DNA of 64,000 nt from Sceloporus undulatus. Its lineage: Eukaryota > Chordata > Lepidosauria > Squamata > Phrynosomatidae. Where the stretch lies: positions 20,144,673-20,208,672 of the forward strand of contig NC_056529.1 of NCBI RefSeq assembly GCF_019175285.1. Reading direction: 5' to 3'. The position numbers were made by a program, and so were the translations under genes. Below the pieces are notes generated by a model. That model was not told the origin of the DNA. It saw only the letters and a program-made list of their open reading frames with translations, and did not search any database. Shown here piece after piece: positions 33,284-45,654 of this stretch (the first letter of the stretch is position 1; each line of letters begins with the position of its first letter).

Positions 33284-33523
33284 TATACAGTGGGTCCTTG
33301 GTATCCGCTGGGGTTTGGTTCCAGGACCTTCTGTGGATAACAAAATCCATGGATGCTCAAGTCCCATTAAATACAATGGCAGAACAAAATGGTGCCCCTT
33401 ATATAAAATGTAAAATCAAGGTTTGCTATTTGGAACTCACACTTTTTAAAAAAATATTTTCAAGCTGTGGATGCTTAAATCCATAGATAAAAAATCTGTG
33501 CATAAAAAGGGCCAACTGTACAA
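33284..33523. mobile_element. MER2/Tigger-like DNA element
   Basis: ATACAGTGGGTCCTTGGTAT to AAAAGGGCCAACTGTA; TA at both ends as expected for this superfamily. Confidence 0.78.
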
Positions 33524-33540
33524 ATAATTTGAAAATGCTT

Positions 33541-33928
33541 GTATATACTCAACTATAAGTCAACCTCATGTATAAGTCAAGGGCAGGTTTTAGGAACAAA
33601 ATTGTGGATTTTGATATGACGCACGGATAAGTCGAGGTTGAAACTTTGGGGCACGTAACAAAGCAAAGTTTCCAGGAGAAAAGCAAAGGAAAACAATGCC
33701 AAAGAACTCACAAACATTCAGGAGCCATAACTGTTTGTGGGTCACACTAAAGGCAGGACGAATGAGAGAGCAGAGGAGGATCAGTGCTTCCAGGACAGAT
33801 TACACTCTTGCCTTTCGCCAGGAGATGGTTTTTCTTTTTCTAAGAGTTAAAATACAGTATTTACATTGATCATAAGTCGGCTCAGGTTTTTGGAGTCAAT
33901 TTTCTAGACTTACCCATGAATATATACA
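33541..33928. mobile_element. Tigger-like element, CTTATAC-type ends
   Basis: TATATACTCAACTATAAGTC at the left, CTTACCCATGAATATATACA at the right; similar to 56399-56805. Confidence 0.72.
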
Positions 33929-34512
33929 GTAGCTGAAAAACACACTCTCTGTATAGCAAAACCTCTGTTGCTGTACATTGGAAATGACTTGAAGGCACAC
34001 AACAGCAACAAGGAGAGTATACATGGGGATGGGAAGATCCGCAGCAGTCAGGTAGCTAAGCATACATAAGGAGGGCATGGGAAGATCTCTAGTAGAGGGA
34101 AAAAATAAAGTATCGTTTGGGGAAACAGCTCCGTATACACAGGATACGGAAGCCTGTACCTTTTCCTGGCACATCTGTGGAGCAGCAACAGCCGGCTTTT
34201 TGGAAATCCTGCAGCTGCTAGAGCCATTTTCCCCTGTGACAAAGCATCCAGTGTGGTAGATTGGGTCCAGATGTTTTACACTACAACAGATCTTGCATCA
34301 AAGTCCTTCTCAGGCTTCCTGGACCCTTCAGGGAGGCAGCAGGTAGGAAGGAAACACCGGTGTCCGAAGAGAAACACCTACAAAAGGAAAGGTGAGAGCA
34401 GGAAGAATTTACCTCTAATCCGCCTCCAGGCAACATGCCTACATTTGGCATTCACAGTAGCAGGACTCATGGAAATCTAGCATGAGAAAGCAACAGCTTG
34501 TTGCAAACAACT

Positions 34513-34733
34513 GTGGGTGAATCTACACTGCAGAAATAATAGCATCACTTTAACTGCTATGGCACCATGCTACATAATTCCTGGGATCTGTAGTTTTATT
34601 AAGCAGCGGCACTCATTGGCAGCACAGGTGAAAGATGTTATAAAGACTACAAATCCCAGGATTACACAGGATGGAGCTACAGCACTTAAAGTGGTGTCAA
34701 ACTGCATTATTTCTATAGTGTAGATGCACCTTT
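34513..34733. mobile_element. Palindromic hAT-type MITE
   Basis: GTGAATCTACACTGCAGAAA and TTTCTATAGTGTAGATGCAC are inverted ends; CTGGGATCTGTAG and CTACAAATCCCAG pair internally. Confidence 0.82.
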
Positions 34734-34945
34734 TACCTCCTTGTTTGTTTTTTTTTTGTTTGCCATCTTGCTCTTAAAATATTGGTAAGAAAAGAGGGCA
34801 AACCCAGATTAGTCTTTTACCACGCAACTGGCTAGCCTCATTTGTCGAATTTTGCAGGGAGTCCACACAACAACACGTCCTCTTGTGCCCCTCCTGTGTT
34901 TTTCCACTGCTTCTTCATAAGGCAGGAGAAACTGGATTGTGTTAT

Positions 34946-35100
34946 TGTTGCTGTTGTGTGCCTTCAACATGGCAACCCTAAAATGACAAGATTGGCAAGA
35001 TTTGTTCGTGGGGGTTTCTTGGCAAAATTTGAAGAGTTTTGCCTTTGCCATGAGGCTGAGAGAGTGTGACTTGCCTGAGGTCACCCAGCTGATTTCCATC
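34946..35100 (-). mobile_element. Sauria-type SINE, diverged
   Basis: TTGTGTGCCTTCAACATGGC; part of the tail is deleted. Confidence 0.7.
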
Positions 35101-35315
35101 CATGACTGAGCATGGATCTGAACATTGCCATCAAAAAGATATCAGAGTCAGTGCCAGGCCTGCCTCCTTCAAGAAGGTATTTTTCCTGGGTTCCACCTAC
35201 AGCAGGATATCCAGAGTTTCTGGAAATGGACTTTATACTTAGGCAGATAAATGTGGTACTGTAGCTAGTCCCTGACATCATCATTGGGTTGGGATGGAGG
35301 GGAGCCTCATCCATG

Positions 35316-35865
<550 letters not shown>

Positions 35866-35914
35866 TGAACTTGGCAACCTAAAAATGCATGCACACACAA
35901 GTCCAGGTCCAGTC

Positions 35915-36600
35915 TGTTATTATTATTATTATTATTATTAACCTTTATTTATGAAGCGCTGTAAATTTACACAGCGCTGTACATGCAATCTTTTTAGTTA
36001 GACGGTTCCCTGCCCTCAGGCTTACAATCTAAAAAAAAGACATGATACAGAAGGAGAAGGGAGTGGTGACGAGAAAGGGTAAGAGGTCCAGCAGTTCCTC
36101 TCAACCTCCGAGGCCTGGACCAAGGCAGATGGACTGGAGGGAGGGCAAGGCTTCATAATGGATGGTTAATCATTATCCAGGGAAAATACATAATCACAAG
36201 TAGGATAATACATATACAGTACATAGGAATACAGGAAATGGATCGATAAACAGCCAACAACAGAACATCAGATAGTAAGCGACAATTATGCGATGCCTGG
36301 GAAGGCTTCTCTGAATAGGATGGTTTTCAGCTCCGTTTTGAAGCTGGTTAAAGAAGTGATGGCTCTTGCTTGTGGAGGAAGAAGGTTCCAGGAGTGAGGG
36401 GCAGCAAGTGAAAAGGGGCGAATCCGGGATGGGGCAGAGGAAATCCTGGGCTGAGACAGCAGACCTTGACTACCAGAACGGAGGGCCCTGGTGGGAAGGT
36501 GAGGAGAAAGAAGGTCTGATAAGTAAGGAGGGGCCAGTCCATGGAGGGCTTTGAATGTCGACAGCAGAGCACAGGGGCAGCAATAGGAAGTCTTTTAGAT
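35915..36600. mobile_element. Unclassified dispersed repeat in CIBAR2 intron
   Basis: A (ATT)n start, then AGCGCTGTAAATTTACACAGCGCTG (20-base core TTTATGAAGCGCTGTAAATT) and CAGGCTTACAATCTAAA, a layout seen in many reptile and fish repeats; family not named. Confidence 0.4.
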
Positions 36601-36681
36601 GCACCTCTCCCTGAATTTGCACTGCTGTGGCTAATGTCGTTTAAAATGTGCATGTTACCATGTCATGCTTTCCTGCTTTAG

Positions 36682-36750
36682 GTGGAGAGGCTGGAGATGA
36701 AGGTTGTTGAGCCACTGAAAGTGTATGGCGTGCTCATCAAACAAACCAGG
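36682..36750 (+). CDS. CIBAR2: CIBAR2 coding exon 3
   Basis: A 69-bp exon, phase 0 at both ends, reads VERLEMKVVEPLKVYG then VLIKQTR. Acceptor tgctttag and donor gtatgt are canonical. It continues the BAR-domain helix. Confidence 0.92.
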
Positions 36751-36984
36751 GTATGTGATTCTTCTATTCACAAACCAAGAACAAGGAAGAAAGGGGAGAT
36801 GGGAGGTATAAGAAGCATTTGTAAAAAGGAGCTTCTTTGTCAGAGGCTTTGTTAACAGAGGCATGTCTGGATCACCCAGAATCATCCTTTCCAGGGATGC
36901 TGAGGATATGAAGGACCACAGAACCAAAGCCATCTCCCTTGGGCCTTAGAAGCATTGCAGCTCTGTCCTCCTCAAGACAACTAA

Positions 36985-37415
36985 AGTTTATCCTGTGAGA
37001 GGGAATCAGCCAAATCCCATGCAGAAACAAGATTTAAATCCACAAAAGTGGGATCCATAGCTTTTATGGGTTTTTGGGGCTCTGTGGCCATGTTCTAGAA
37101 GAGTTTATTCCTGATCTTTCACCAGCATCTGCGGCTGGCATCTTTCGGGCCACATAGCAGCAGCACTCATTGGCAGCACATAGCCCAAAAAACCCACAAA
37201 AACTATTGATGCCGGCCATGAAAGCCTTCAGTTTTACAAAAGTGGGATCATTTTCAGACGCGTTGGGCATTAATTTGATATTAACCCGCACAGAAAGTGG
37301 ACAATATCGGTCACTTTTTACTTTCAGGGTTTTTCCAAAAGTAAAATGCGGTCAATTTTGTCCACTTTCTGGGCGGGTTAATGTCGGATTAATGCTCAAT
37401 GCCCCCGATACAATT
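36985..37415. mobile_element. TTTATCAC-related DNA element, split by a fold-back retroposon
   Basis: Flanks of the insertion (AATCCCATGCAGAAACAAGA; ...GTCCACTTTCTGGGCGGGTT) match the copy at 47738-48050. Confidence 0.65.
37056..37235. mobile_element. Fold-back retroposon with 14-bp target duplication
   Basis: ACAAAAGTGGGATC occurs exactly on both sides (37042-37055 and 37236-37249). The insert has both arms, CATGTTCTAGAAGAGTTTAT and CCGGCCATGAAAGCC. Confidence 0.88.
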
Positions 37416-37845
37416 AAAAATATACAAAAATGGTACATTAAAATAGAAGTGAATTACTACAATAATTAAGACAAAGTACATATTAAAATATCAATTTAAA
37501 AAGAGTAAAAAAAAGTTTAAAAGACATTAAAACAATATAGCCTAGCCCCTCGCCCTTTTCAAACTCTACACCAAAATAAACTGGATTCTGCAATCTGAAT
37601 AAACTATACAAATTTACACTTTCTCACCATCCTAATTTGCAAAATTTATCTTACCTTTTTACGCTTCCCATTTTTCTGCTGGTCAAAATGAACCAAGTAT
37701 GATGGAAAAACTACTCGATTCCTATTCTCTGTGGAGACATTTTTAGGATTTGGTTTTTAAAAAGAATCACTTTAAATACAAGTACTCTTGTTTTCCCCCA
37801 AAATGAACGCTGGAGTTTCCTGGCCTGGCGAATAGTCTAAGAATG

Positions 37846-37935
37846 ACGGATGATGCAGAATCGCTGAAGCTAAGCAGGTGTGCACCTGGTCAGCAATCTG
37901 CATAAGAGACCACCAAGCGATCGATGTAAGAGCAG
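37846..37935 (+). mobile_element. 5S-rRNA-derived SINE head, diverged
   Basis: CTGAAGCTAAGCAGGTGTGC and GAGACCACCAAGCGATCG recall 5S rRNA; tail not seen. Confidence 0.5.
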
Positions 37936-38337
37936 GATACTGTATTACATGTTTTTTTAATTAGAATTGAAAATGTCCAGATGTGGAATTCTGCACCCAA
38001 CATTTATTTATTTATTTTTAACTTTTACTTTATTTTATTTCGCTCTTCGCATTGCACCGTCGGCTCATTATATAAGACTCACTGCCATGGCTCTCGGTCA
38101 GACTCTGTCTCTGTATCGATAAATCTACAAGACAGATAGAAAGCTCTCTTGTATTGTGACAGAATACTGGGTCATTTATCCTGGTATTGTCATCTCTGGC
38201 TAGGAGTCACTCTCCTGGGCCTTTTCCACCATGAATCTGATCCTTTTCATTGGGGTTACCAGACACTGAGCCTGGCTATCTGGGGACCTCTTGAAGCAAA
38301 GACTGTGCTCCACCATTAAGGCTGGATTGTCGATGGT

Positions 38338-38469
38338 GCAACTGGAGCAAATGTGGATAGAGGCTCTATGCTTACATCCAAGCTTCTAGTATTGTGATGC
38401 TGTCCAGCATCACAATACTAGAAGCTTGGATGTAAGCATGGGACCTCTATCTACATTTTCTCCAGTTGC
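38338..38469. repeat. Long near-perfect palindrome
   Basis: 64-bp arms at 38338-38401 and 38406-38469 differ at five positions and are separated by only GTCC. The inner 34 bp of each arm are fully complementary. Confidence 0.92.
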
Positions 38470-38515
38470 TCCTGGAAAAGGGGAACACTGCAGATATCTC
38501 TCCCATTACTCTCAC

Positions 38516-38890
38516 CAAGTATTGGAAATGTTTACTGCTCACCTTGGTTGCATTTCCACACTGCATCATGAGTATGGAGGCAAGCGATATTGGTATTTTT
38601 GCCTTAGAAGCTCCTGCATATCTCTGCCATTAATCTGCTGTCCTCCCGTTTTCAGCTGCTTTAAAAAATGTCCCAGTGTGTTGCTTTCCTCCCACTTTCC
38701 TCCTTCATCCTGACTTACTTCAGTTGCAAACTAAGGTCAAAATTCAAAAGTCACTTGCACTCCATTAACGCAGCAGAGAGGAAAGGAAAAGGCAGTCTTG
38801 CCCTTCCCAGTAGGCTCAAGCAAAAGCAAACTGTTGCAGATATTCTACTTTACTAATAGGTTTTGCCATCTTGGAAACTTATTCAGGAGT
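38516..38890. mobile_element. Unclassified dispersed repeat (family C)
   Basis: CTTTAAAAAATGTCCCAGTG, TTGCACTCCATTAACGCAGC and AAAAGCAAACTGTTGCAG align with the other copies. Confidence 0.55.
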
Positions 38891-39069
38891 AGCCATGTTG
38901 AAAACCACAACAAAATCCAACGTTCACAAAAGAGCACTACTTTTGTTGGCCAACCGAAATACACAAAATACATCATGCTAGTTTTGGAAGCTTCACTGGT
39001 TTCTTCATCAGGCAAAGATTCTAAACATCTTTGAAGAAAAGGGACAATGTTGAGTCACAAGCCTACATT

Positions 39070-39300
39070 TCTGTTTTCAGTTAAGGTGGTATAGAGTGTT
39101 GGAATAGGACTAAGACTCTGGAGATCAGGGTTCAATTTCCAGCTCGGCCATGAAACCCACTGGGTGACCTTGGGCAAGTCACATCCTCTCAGCCTCAGGG
39201 GAAGGCAATGGTAAACCTCCTCTGAACAAACCTTGCCAAGAAAACCCAAGGACAAGTTCTCTTTAGAGTCTCCGTAAGTCGGAAACAGAATCAAAGAGCT
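39070..39300 (+). mobile_element. Sauria-type tRNA SINE
   Basis: GTGTTGGAATAGGACTAAGA head, GGGTTCAATTTCC box, CGTAAGTCGGAAACAGAATC tail. Confidence 0.82.
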
Positions 39301-39380
39301 CTGGTGCCTCACCAAATGCCAGGCTTCTTGCCAAGAAAACCCCAGGATAGGGTCACCATAAGTAGGAACCGTGCTAGTTT

Positions 39381-40252
39381 CAACCTAGACAATGAGGAAA
39401 TAGAAATAGTAAAAGAATTTTTATACCTGGAATCAAATATTGATCAGAATGGGGATTGTAGTGAAGAAATCATAAGACAACTAAGAATGGGGAGGGCGGC
39501 TATGAAAGAACTAGAAAATATCCTAAAATTTAAAGATGCACAACTGAGCACGGAGGTTAGAATCATACAAGCCACTGTATTCCCTATTGCCATGGATGGA
39601 TGTGAGAGCTGGACAGTTAAGAAAGTGGATAGGAAGAGAATTAATTCATTGGAGATGTGGGGCTGGAGAAGAGGGCTGAGGTTACCATGGATAGCCAAGA
39701 AGTCAAACAAATGGGTCCTAGAGCAGATTAGGCCAGAAAGATCCCTAGAAGCTAAGATGACAAGACTTAGGACATTATCGGACAAGGGAAATTGGAAGTA
39801 CAGTATAATCCAATGGCAATCCGAACACAACCATGGGGTTTCATGTTATTGCGTGAGAGGTGATCACACGCAATTTCGGGCAATGGCAAGCTATTTTCAG
39901 GCAATGGAAAATCAATTCGAACTCAATTCGCATTCACGTAAATTCGGTGAACTAGCAAATTCACGCGAATGCGTTCTGGCCCCACTTTCTTTTCATTCGA
40001 AATTAAGAGAAATTCCTCCCGTGTGATAAACGCCTTAGACTGTCATACTTTAGACACACCATGAAAAGGAAGGACTCATTGGAAAAGACAATAATGCTAG
40101 GAAAGATGGAGGGAAATAGAAAGAGAGGAAGGCCACAAGCCAGATGGATGGACTCTATTAAAGAGGTCATGGGTATGAAGGGAGTCTTGGTGATGCCTCA
40201 TCCATAGGGTCACCATGGGTAAAGATGGACTCGAGGGTGAATAACAACGACA
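39381..40252 (+). mobile_element. Bov-B (RTE) LINE 3' end, with nested MITE
   Basis: Translates to the C-terminal part of an RTE reverse transcriptase polyprotein: FLYLESNIDQNGDCSEEI, FPIAMDGCESWTVKK, WGWRRGLRLPW. After the nested MITE (39770-40034) it continues YFRHTMKRKDSLEK, GKMEGNRKRGRPQARWMDSI. 5'-truncated, as most copies are. Confidence 0.88.
39770..40034. mobile_element. TTTATCAC-type MITE inserted in Bov-B, TTA duplication
   Basis: Right end GTGTGATAAACGCC matches the family terminus; left end GGACATTATCGGAC is its diverged partner. TTA flanks both sides (39767-39769, 40035-40037). Removing it restores the continuous Bov-B frame. Confidence 0.8.
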
Positions 40253-40264
40253 AAGTAGGAAACA

Positions 40265-40458
40265 ACTTGAAGTCATAGTTTCTTGTGAGTTTTTCGGGAT
40301 CTGTGGCCATGTTCTAAAAGAGCTTATTCTCTGAAGATGCCATCCACAGATGCTGGCGAAATGTCAGGAATAAACTCTTCTAGAACATGGCCACAGAGCT
40401 CAAAAAACCCACAGAAAACTATGGATGCCGGCCATGAAAGCCTTCGACTTCAAACTTG
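40265..40458. mobile_element. Fold-back retroposon, both arms
   Basis: CATGTTCTAAAAGAGCTTAT and ATAAACTCTTCTAGAACATG pair; ends CCGGCCATGAAAGCCTTCGA. Confidence 0.78.
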
Positions 40459-40590
40459 AAGTCACCCAACAAAAAGAACAAAGGGACGTTAACACTTGGG
40501 ACAGAAATGGGTGCTATGTGCAGGGTTGTTCTTTTCTTCAACCAGTTTGATCTCTTGCCCTAAACAAAGCGCTTTGGTTGCATCCCATAG

Positions 40591-40710
<120 letters not shown>

Positions 40711-41223
40711 TAATGCCTCGGCCTTTCCCCTTCTCCTGCAAAATGCACTCCTGGCTCCCTGGTGTCGCATCCCGTCTTCTGGCTTTCCGAAGGCAGCCAG
40801 CGCAGGAAGGCTGAGTTACGAGCCTCCGCCGAGGGAGGCTTGGGTTACACTGAGGTTTCCTTCTGAGTGTGCCACAAAATGGGGGGAATGCAATGAAAGC
40901 GATTGGAAACAGACGTGTGCGGGGAAAACCCGTCTCCTCGAATAAGGAAAAGCCTAACAGATTGTTGCGGGCAAACAGCCAGTTCTCTGGGGAGCGAGCT
41001 GGGGCCTAGATAAATGAAATGAAAACAGTATAAATGACAAGCATGGTTTTAAAACAGAGAAAGAGTGCGAGAGAGAGCGATGCAAAAAATGAAAAGGGAT
41101 TTAACAAGTATGCAATACCTGAGCATACATGTTGTTGTTGTGCACTTTCAGGATCTTTCTGACTTATGGATATCCCAAGGTGAGCCTATCATGGGGCTTT
41201 CTTTCAAGCCAGGGAAGGATCCT

Positions 41224-41760
41224 CCTCGGTTATAACTTGTGTCATGTTGGCTATACTTTGACGATGTTTGGCTTCACCTGTCCCAGTTTTCATCTGTAAA
41301 ACATGGGAGGGTATGGATCAATAATACCTTTGATCTTTCTATACCTTCTCATGTTTTACAGATGAAAACTGGGACAGGCGAGGCCAAACATCACCAGAGT
41401 GTGGTCAACATGGCACAAGTTATAACTGAGGAAGACCACAAAAGCTAGGAGAAACTGCATCAGTTTGCTTTTGCCAGAGCCAACTGGGAAGGACAAGGTT
41501 TTGCCCCTCCTTTGCTTCTTCCCCCCTTTATTGAATTAATGTACTGCCAACTACTTTTGCACTTTGAACCCAGTTTGCAGCAACTGATGAAAGCTGAGGA
41601 TAAAAGGGGAAAGTGAGTTGAGGAGAGAGAGAAACTGGGACATTTTAACAGCAGCCGAAAAAGTGGGATGAGAGAGAATTAATCGGGACTGTCCTTGCCA
41701 AACTGGAACAGTTGGAGCTTCCCGAGCGCTTCTTGTTTTAGCAAAAACCAACCAAGCTGT
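41224..41760. mobile_element. Family C repeat with inverted duplication at its end
   Basis: Arms at 41224-41314 and about 41344-41434 (TTATAACTTGTG..., ...CACAAGTTATAA) are complementary with about a dozen mismatches; the rest is the family body in reverse. Confidence 0.6.
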
Positions 41761-42222
41761 ACTTTTCCGAGTCCCAGACTTGGCATCTAATTCCTTCGGG
41801 TCTGAGATTCAAATTAAAATACTCCCCATAGCTTCCTAGCGCTGGCATATTTCAGCTATCAGAGACAAACAGGAGTCCTCTTCCTTCATGCAAAGCTCAC
41901 CCAAAAGTAGGTGGGAAAGAGATCTCTGTTGGGGGAAAGGCAACAGGATAATCCTGGCAGCTCAGGAAAAGGAGAAGATTTTCCTCCCTTTTCCTCCCTG
42001 ATATTTTAATCAGGATCTTCAAAAACCAAAGCCTTTTTCCCCTCTCCAAAGGGAGAAGCTCTCAGCAGCAAATCCCCAGGAAAGAATCTCATGGGGAGGA
42101 GAAGAGGCTTGGCATGTGCTTCTTAATCCCTGCTGTGCTAAACTGGGCTGTGGAGAGGGCAGCCATGAAACAATAAAGAGAGAAAATGGATCTTCCAGGG
42201 AGGTGGAAGAAGGAGCTCTATG

Positions 42223-42432
42223 GCTGCATCCGCACTGCAGAGATAATCCAGTTTGGCACCACTTCAACTGCCACGGCTCAATGTTATGGAATTGCAGGGA
42301 TTATAATTTTGTGAGATATTTAGCCTTCTCTGTCAGAGAGCTCTGGGACCACAACAAACTCCAAAGCCCATGATGCCATAGCATTGAGCCATGGCAGGGA
42401 AAGTGGTGCCAAACTGGATTACTTCTGCAGCC
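42223..42432. mobile_element. Palindromic hAT-type MITE
   Basis: GGCTGCATCCGCACTGCAGA to TGGATTACTTCTGCAGCC; central TCTGTCAGAGAGCTCTGG. Confidence 0.82.
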
Positions 42433-42667
42433 TCAGAGCCACATTGACTATTGTGTGGGTCGGTCGTAGCTTGTCAAATTATGACACCATTCAGAACCAT
42501 ACGTCTACATGGCATCTACACCAATTAACAACAACAACAAGCAAACAAACGCATCCCTTTTAAAAGGAACCGATTAAACATTAAAGCAGCATCTTCCCAG
42601 ACAAACACCAAATACTAAGGCTTGCAAGCTGTGGCCCACAATCGTTCAGCATAGTCCAGGACTTTGG

Positions 42668-42893
42668 GCTGCTGCCATGTTGCAGAATGAATGCAGTTTG
42701 ACACAGCTTTGCCTATCACAGGTCCATCCGAGGGTATGCTAAGATTTGTAGTTTGTTGGGGGCATGAGGGCTTTCTGACAGTGGAGGCTAAATAGCTCAG
42801 AAAACTACAAATCCTTGTAACTCGAAAGCACTGAGCTGTGGCAACTGAAGCAGTGTTAAACTCTGCATTAATTCTGCAGAGAAGCTGCAACCT
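42668..42893. mobile_element. Palindromic hAT-type MITE
   Basis: GCAGAATGAATGCAGTTTGA to TCTGCATTAATTCTGCAGAG; middle diverged. Confidence 0.75.
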
Positions 42894-43036
42894 TGGAAAG
42901 GTTTTTGAAGGTGACTCAAATGCCCTGAGATATATACCAATGTGCACCTTTTGCAGACTGGAGGAGAGGGAATTGTTGCAGCTCTAAAAGTAACTTTTGT
43001 GAGTGTGGCTTTGACACAATTTCCTTTTTCCTCCTT

Positions 43037-43446
43037 GGCCTCATTCCCACTTACAAATAAATTGGTGTGTGATCCGAACTGATGGACCAATTCGACACCA
43101 AAGCCTGACTCTCACTACATTTGCCCCGATTGCATTTTTCCCATGTAAAATAACCCACTACTTGTTCTCATTGACCAGTGATTCGATTCCAACAGGGACC
43201 CTCTTCAGTGGATGATCATCTGACCATATCATAAAAAAGAATCGATTCCGATCCACATCCTGTTCATACTTGCGCTAAATCAATTTTTGCAAAAGATAAG
43301 GAAAAAATGAGCGTCAAAAAGAAGCAGGTTAAATAGGTCTCGTACTTGGCCCCCTTCTCCAAACCGCTTCAACGATTTGGCTCAAATGTCAACAAGGTTC
43401 ATTTAAACCACTTTTGCAAACCAGTTTAAAACATAGTGGATTCATT
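43037..43446 (-). mobile_element. GGCCTCATTCCC-type DNA element
   Basis: GGCCTCATTCCCACTTACAA at the left; ACATAGTGGATTCA at the right. Reverse orientation relative to 22913. Confidence 0.78.
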
Positions 43447-43616
43447 TCCCTGTCCTGCTGTTCAGTGAATCCTGTAGTTACATACAAAGACTCTGGTTAT
43501 TTGGCAGACTTGTCTTCTAGAAAAGAGGAGTGGGGTGAGCCCTATATTGCCTGATCCTCTGGACTGTGACAGAGATGTTACTTGTGCAACTGAGAACATG
43601 GATGCTCCCAGATGAA

Positions 43617-43830
43617 AGCCAGTGTGGCGTAGTGTGGTTTGAATGTCGGACCAGGGTTCGAATCCCCACTTGGCCATGGAAACTCACTGGGTGATCCTGG
43701 GCAAGTCACTCTCTCTCAGACTCAGAGGAAGGCAAAGGCAATACCCCCCTGAACAAATCTTACCAAGAATATAGGTTTGGTTTAGGGTCTCCATAAATCA
43801 GAAACAACTTGATGGTGCACAACAAACAAC
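43617..43830 (+). mobile_element. Sauria-type tRNA SINE
   Basis: GCCAGTGTGGCGTAGTGTGG head, GGGTTCGAATCC box, GATGGTGCACAACAAACAAC tail. Confidence 0.85.
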
Positions 43831-44378
43831 AAATTATAGGAGAGGATTCCATCCTCAGACTTTTCTCCTATGTCCAATGCAAATGTTGGTTATCTCTTGG
43901 TGGATTTGACTGCCCTCTTGCGTCAATGCTGAGAATAGCCATCTCTTATCACAAACTCCTAGCAAAACCTGATAAAGGAATATCATGTGGCTTCTTCTTT
44001 TTAATGAACAGGGCACAGGCATCCAGTCAGTTCTTGTTGTTTGTGCATAGATTTATTTGCTTGCATAGTATCTCTTATTTCTCATCTCCCCATTTGATTA
44101 ATTCCCTTGACACCCAACTTCAGTCACAGGTAAGAGATTTCTTTCTTTCCTAGGCTAAGATGACAGCTATGTTAAAATGATGTTAAAATAAAGGTAGAGA
44201 AGAACATAGGAAGACCACAAAACCTCCCCGGTTGCTCTGGAAAAGATGGTCACAGGGTAAGATACTCATTGTGTGGTATATTCACCTGATCGGTTACTAA
44301 GGTTCTCTTTTCAAACAACTTCTAGCATTGCAGTCATTCATTCCAGAAGTGGTTTTGCCAGTTCTGTCCTATGAAAGC

Positions 44379-44470
44379 TAGCCTGCAGTATCTGGGGGCG
44401 GTCTCCCATCCAAGTACTAACCAGGGCTGACCCTGCTTAGCTTCTAAGATCAGAGTGAATCTGGTGTCTT
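44379..44470 (-). mobile_element. 5S-rRNA-derived SINE head
   Basis: GGTCTCCCATCCAAGTACTA and GGGCTGACCCTGCTTAGCTT are the reverse of the 5S internal promoter region; not a functional gene. Confidence 0.72.
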
Positions 44471-44679
44471 TTGGGTATTTAGGGCCTTGGTTTACTCTAA
44501 GACCCACTGATTTGTCTTTGTATCACTCCACGGTATCCATAAAACACTTCTCCAGCACTACATTTCAAATGAGATGATCCCTCTTTCTATCAGCTCTCTT
44601 CACTAGTTTATAATATTTCACATTGTTAAGTATTGCATCCTTCCAGTTCTTATGGATCTGTCAAAGAGAGAAAGAGGAA

Positions 44680-44694
44680 GGAAGGAAGGAAGGA

Positions 44695-44738
<44 letters not shown>
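44680..44738. repeat. (GGAA)n/(GA)n tract
   Basis: Four GGAA-type units followed by about 20 GA units. Confidence 0.95.
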
Positions 44739-44740
<2 letters not shown>

Positions 44741-44864
44741 CCTTTGCAATGCTAAATCCTGGTGGCCCAGCTCTCAGTAGTACATGCCCCAACATCAGAT
44801 GAGAGGCATTTAATATGACAAGCCCAGATCCTCATGACCCACGCCACACAAATTGTTTCTCTAT

Positions 44865-45034
44865 GGCCCCATACAGACAGGCCAAAATAAAGCTGCTTTG
44901 GGTCACTTTGGAGGTATGCTGTTTCAATGATGGACTGGATCGTGGCTTTGGCACAGCTTCAGCATGCATCATTGAAACAGCATACCTCCAAAGTGACTCA
45001 AAGCAGCTTTATTTTGGCCTGTCTGTATGGGGCC
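44865..45034. mobile_element. Harbinger-like MITE, short form, TAT duplication
   Basis: GGCCCCATACAGACAGGCC and GGCCTGTCTGTATGGGGCC are perfect inverted ends; TAT flanks at 44862-44864 and 45035-45037. About 65 bp shorter in the middle than the other two copies. Confidence 0.88.
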
Positions 45035-45654
45035 TATATTTACATTATGCTGTACTCAGCAAGGCAGAGAAGCACTATAATTATGCTCCGCTAAAACCCA
45101 GCAAAGCTCCAAAGTATTCACAGTTGGACATTTCATGTGCAAAGGTCACGCTTCTGATCTCCCTGCATTTTGTGGAGATGAGAGAGGAGGGCGAGAGAGA
45201 AAGCGGGAACACTTAAGCCTTTGCAATGCTTTTGCAGACTTGCCACCTTGCACATTACTCAACATCAGTGACCAAGGCAAGTGGTCCCTTTATCCTCCAC
45301 CACAGGGATACCCTGCTTTATCCATCCCTTTTGGGCATCATGTATTCAAAGGGAACACCTTTTTGATATGTTGGATGACTTCCCGCACCCTGCTGCTCCA
45401 GAAACCACACGCTACTTATTTACACTCATATCAGAAATAGCACTTCTTGCAGTAAACCTAGCTTGTTTATTAGCATCCAGACACTAAGTCAGGGCACTAA
45501 CAGCTTATAGACAGAGCTAGCATCCTATAGTTGGTGCAAAATGGGAGGATCCACAGCAGTGGCAAACAAAGAGCCAAAAAAGGTGAATGCCCACTGCTGA
45601 AAAGGACCAATTGGGGCAGAAATAAAGCTGGGGAAAAAGCAGAACTGAGACAGG

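Noticed and set aside
39304-40026. 240-codon gene
   Set aside because: The frame is a Bov-B reverse-transcriptase fragment running into a nested MITE.
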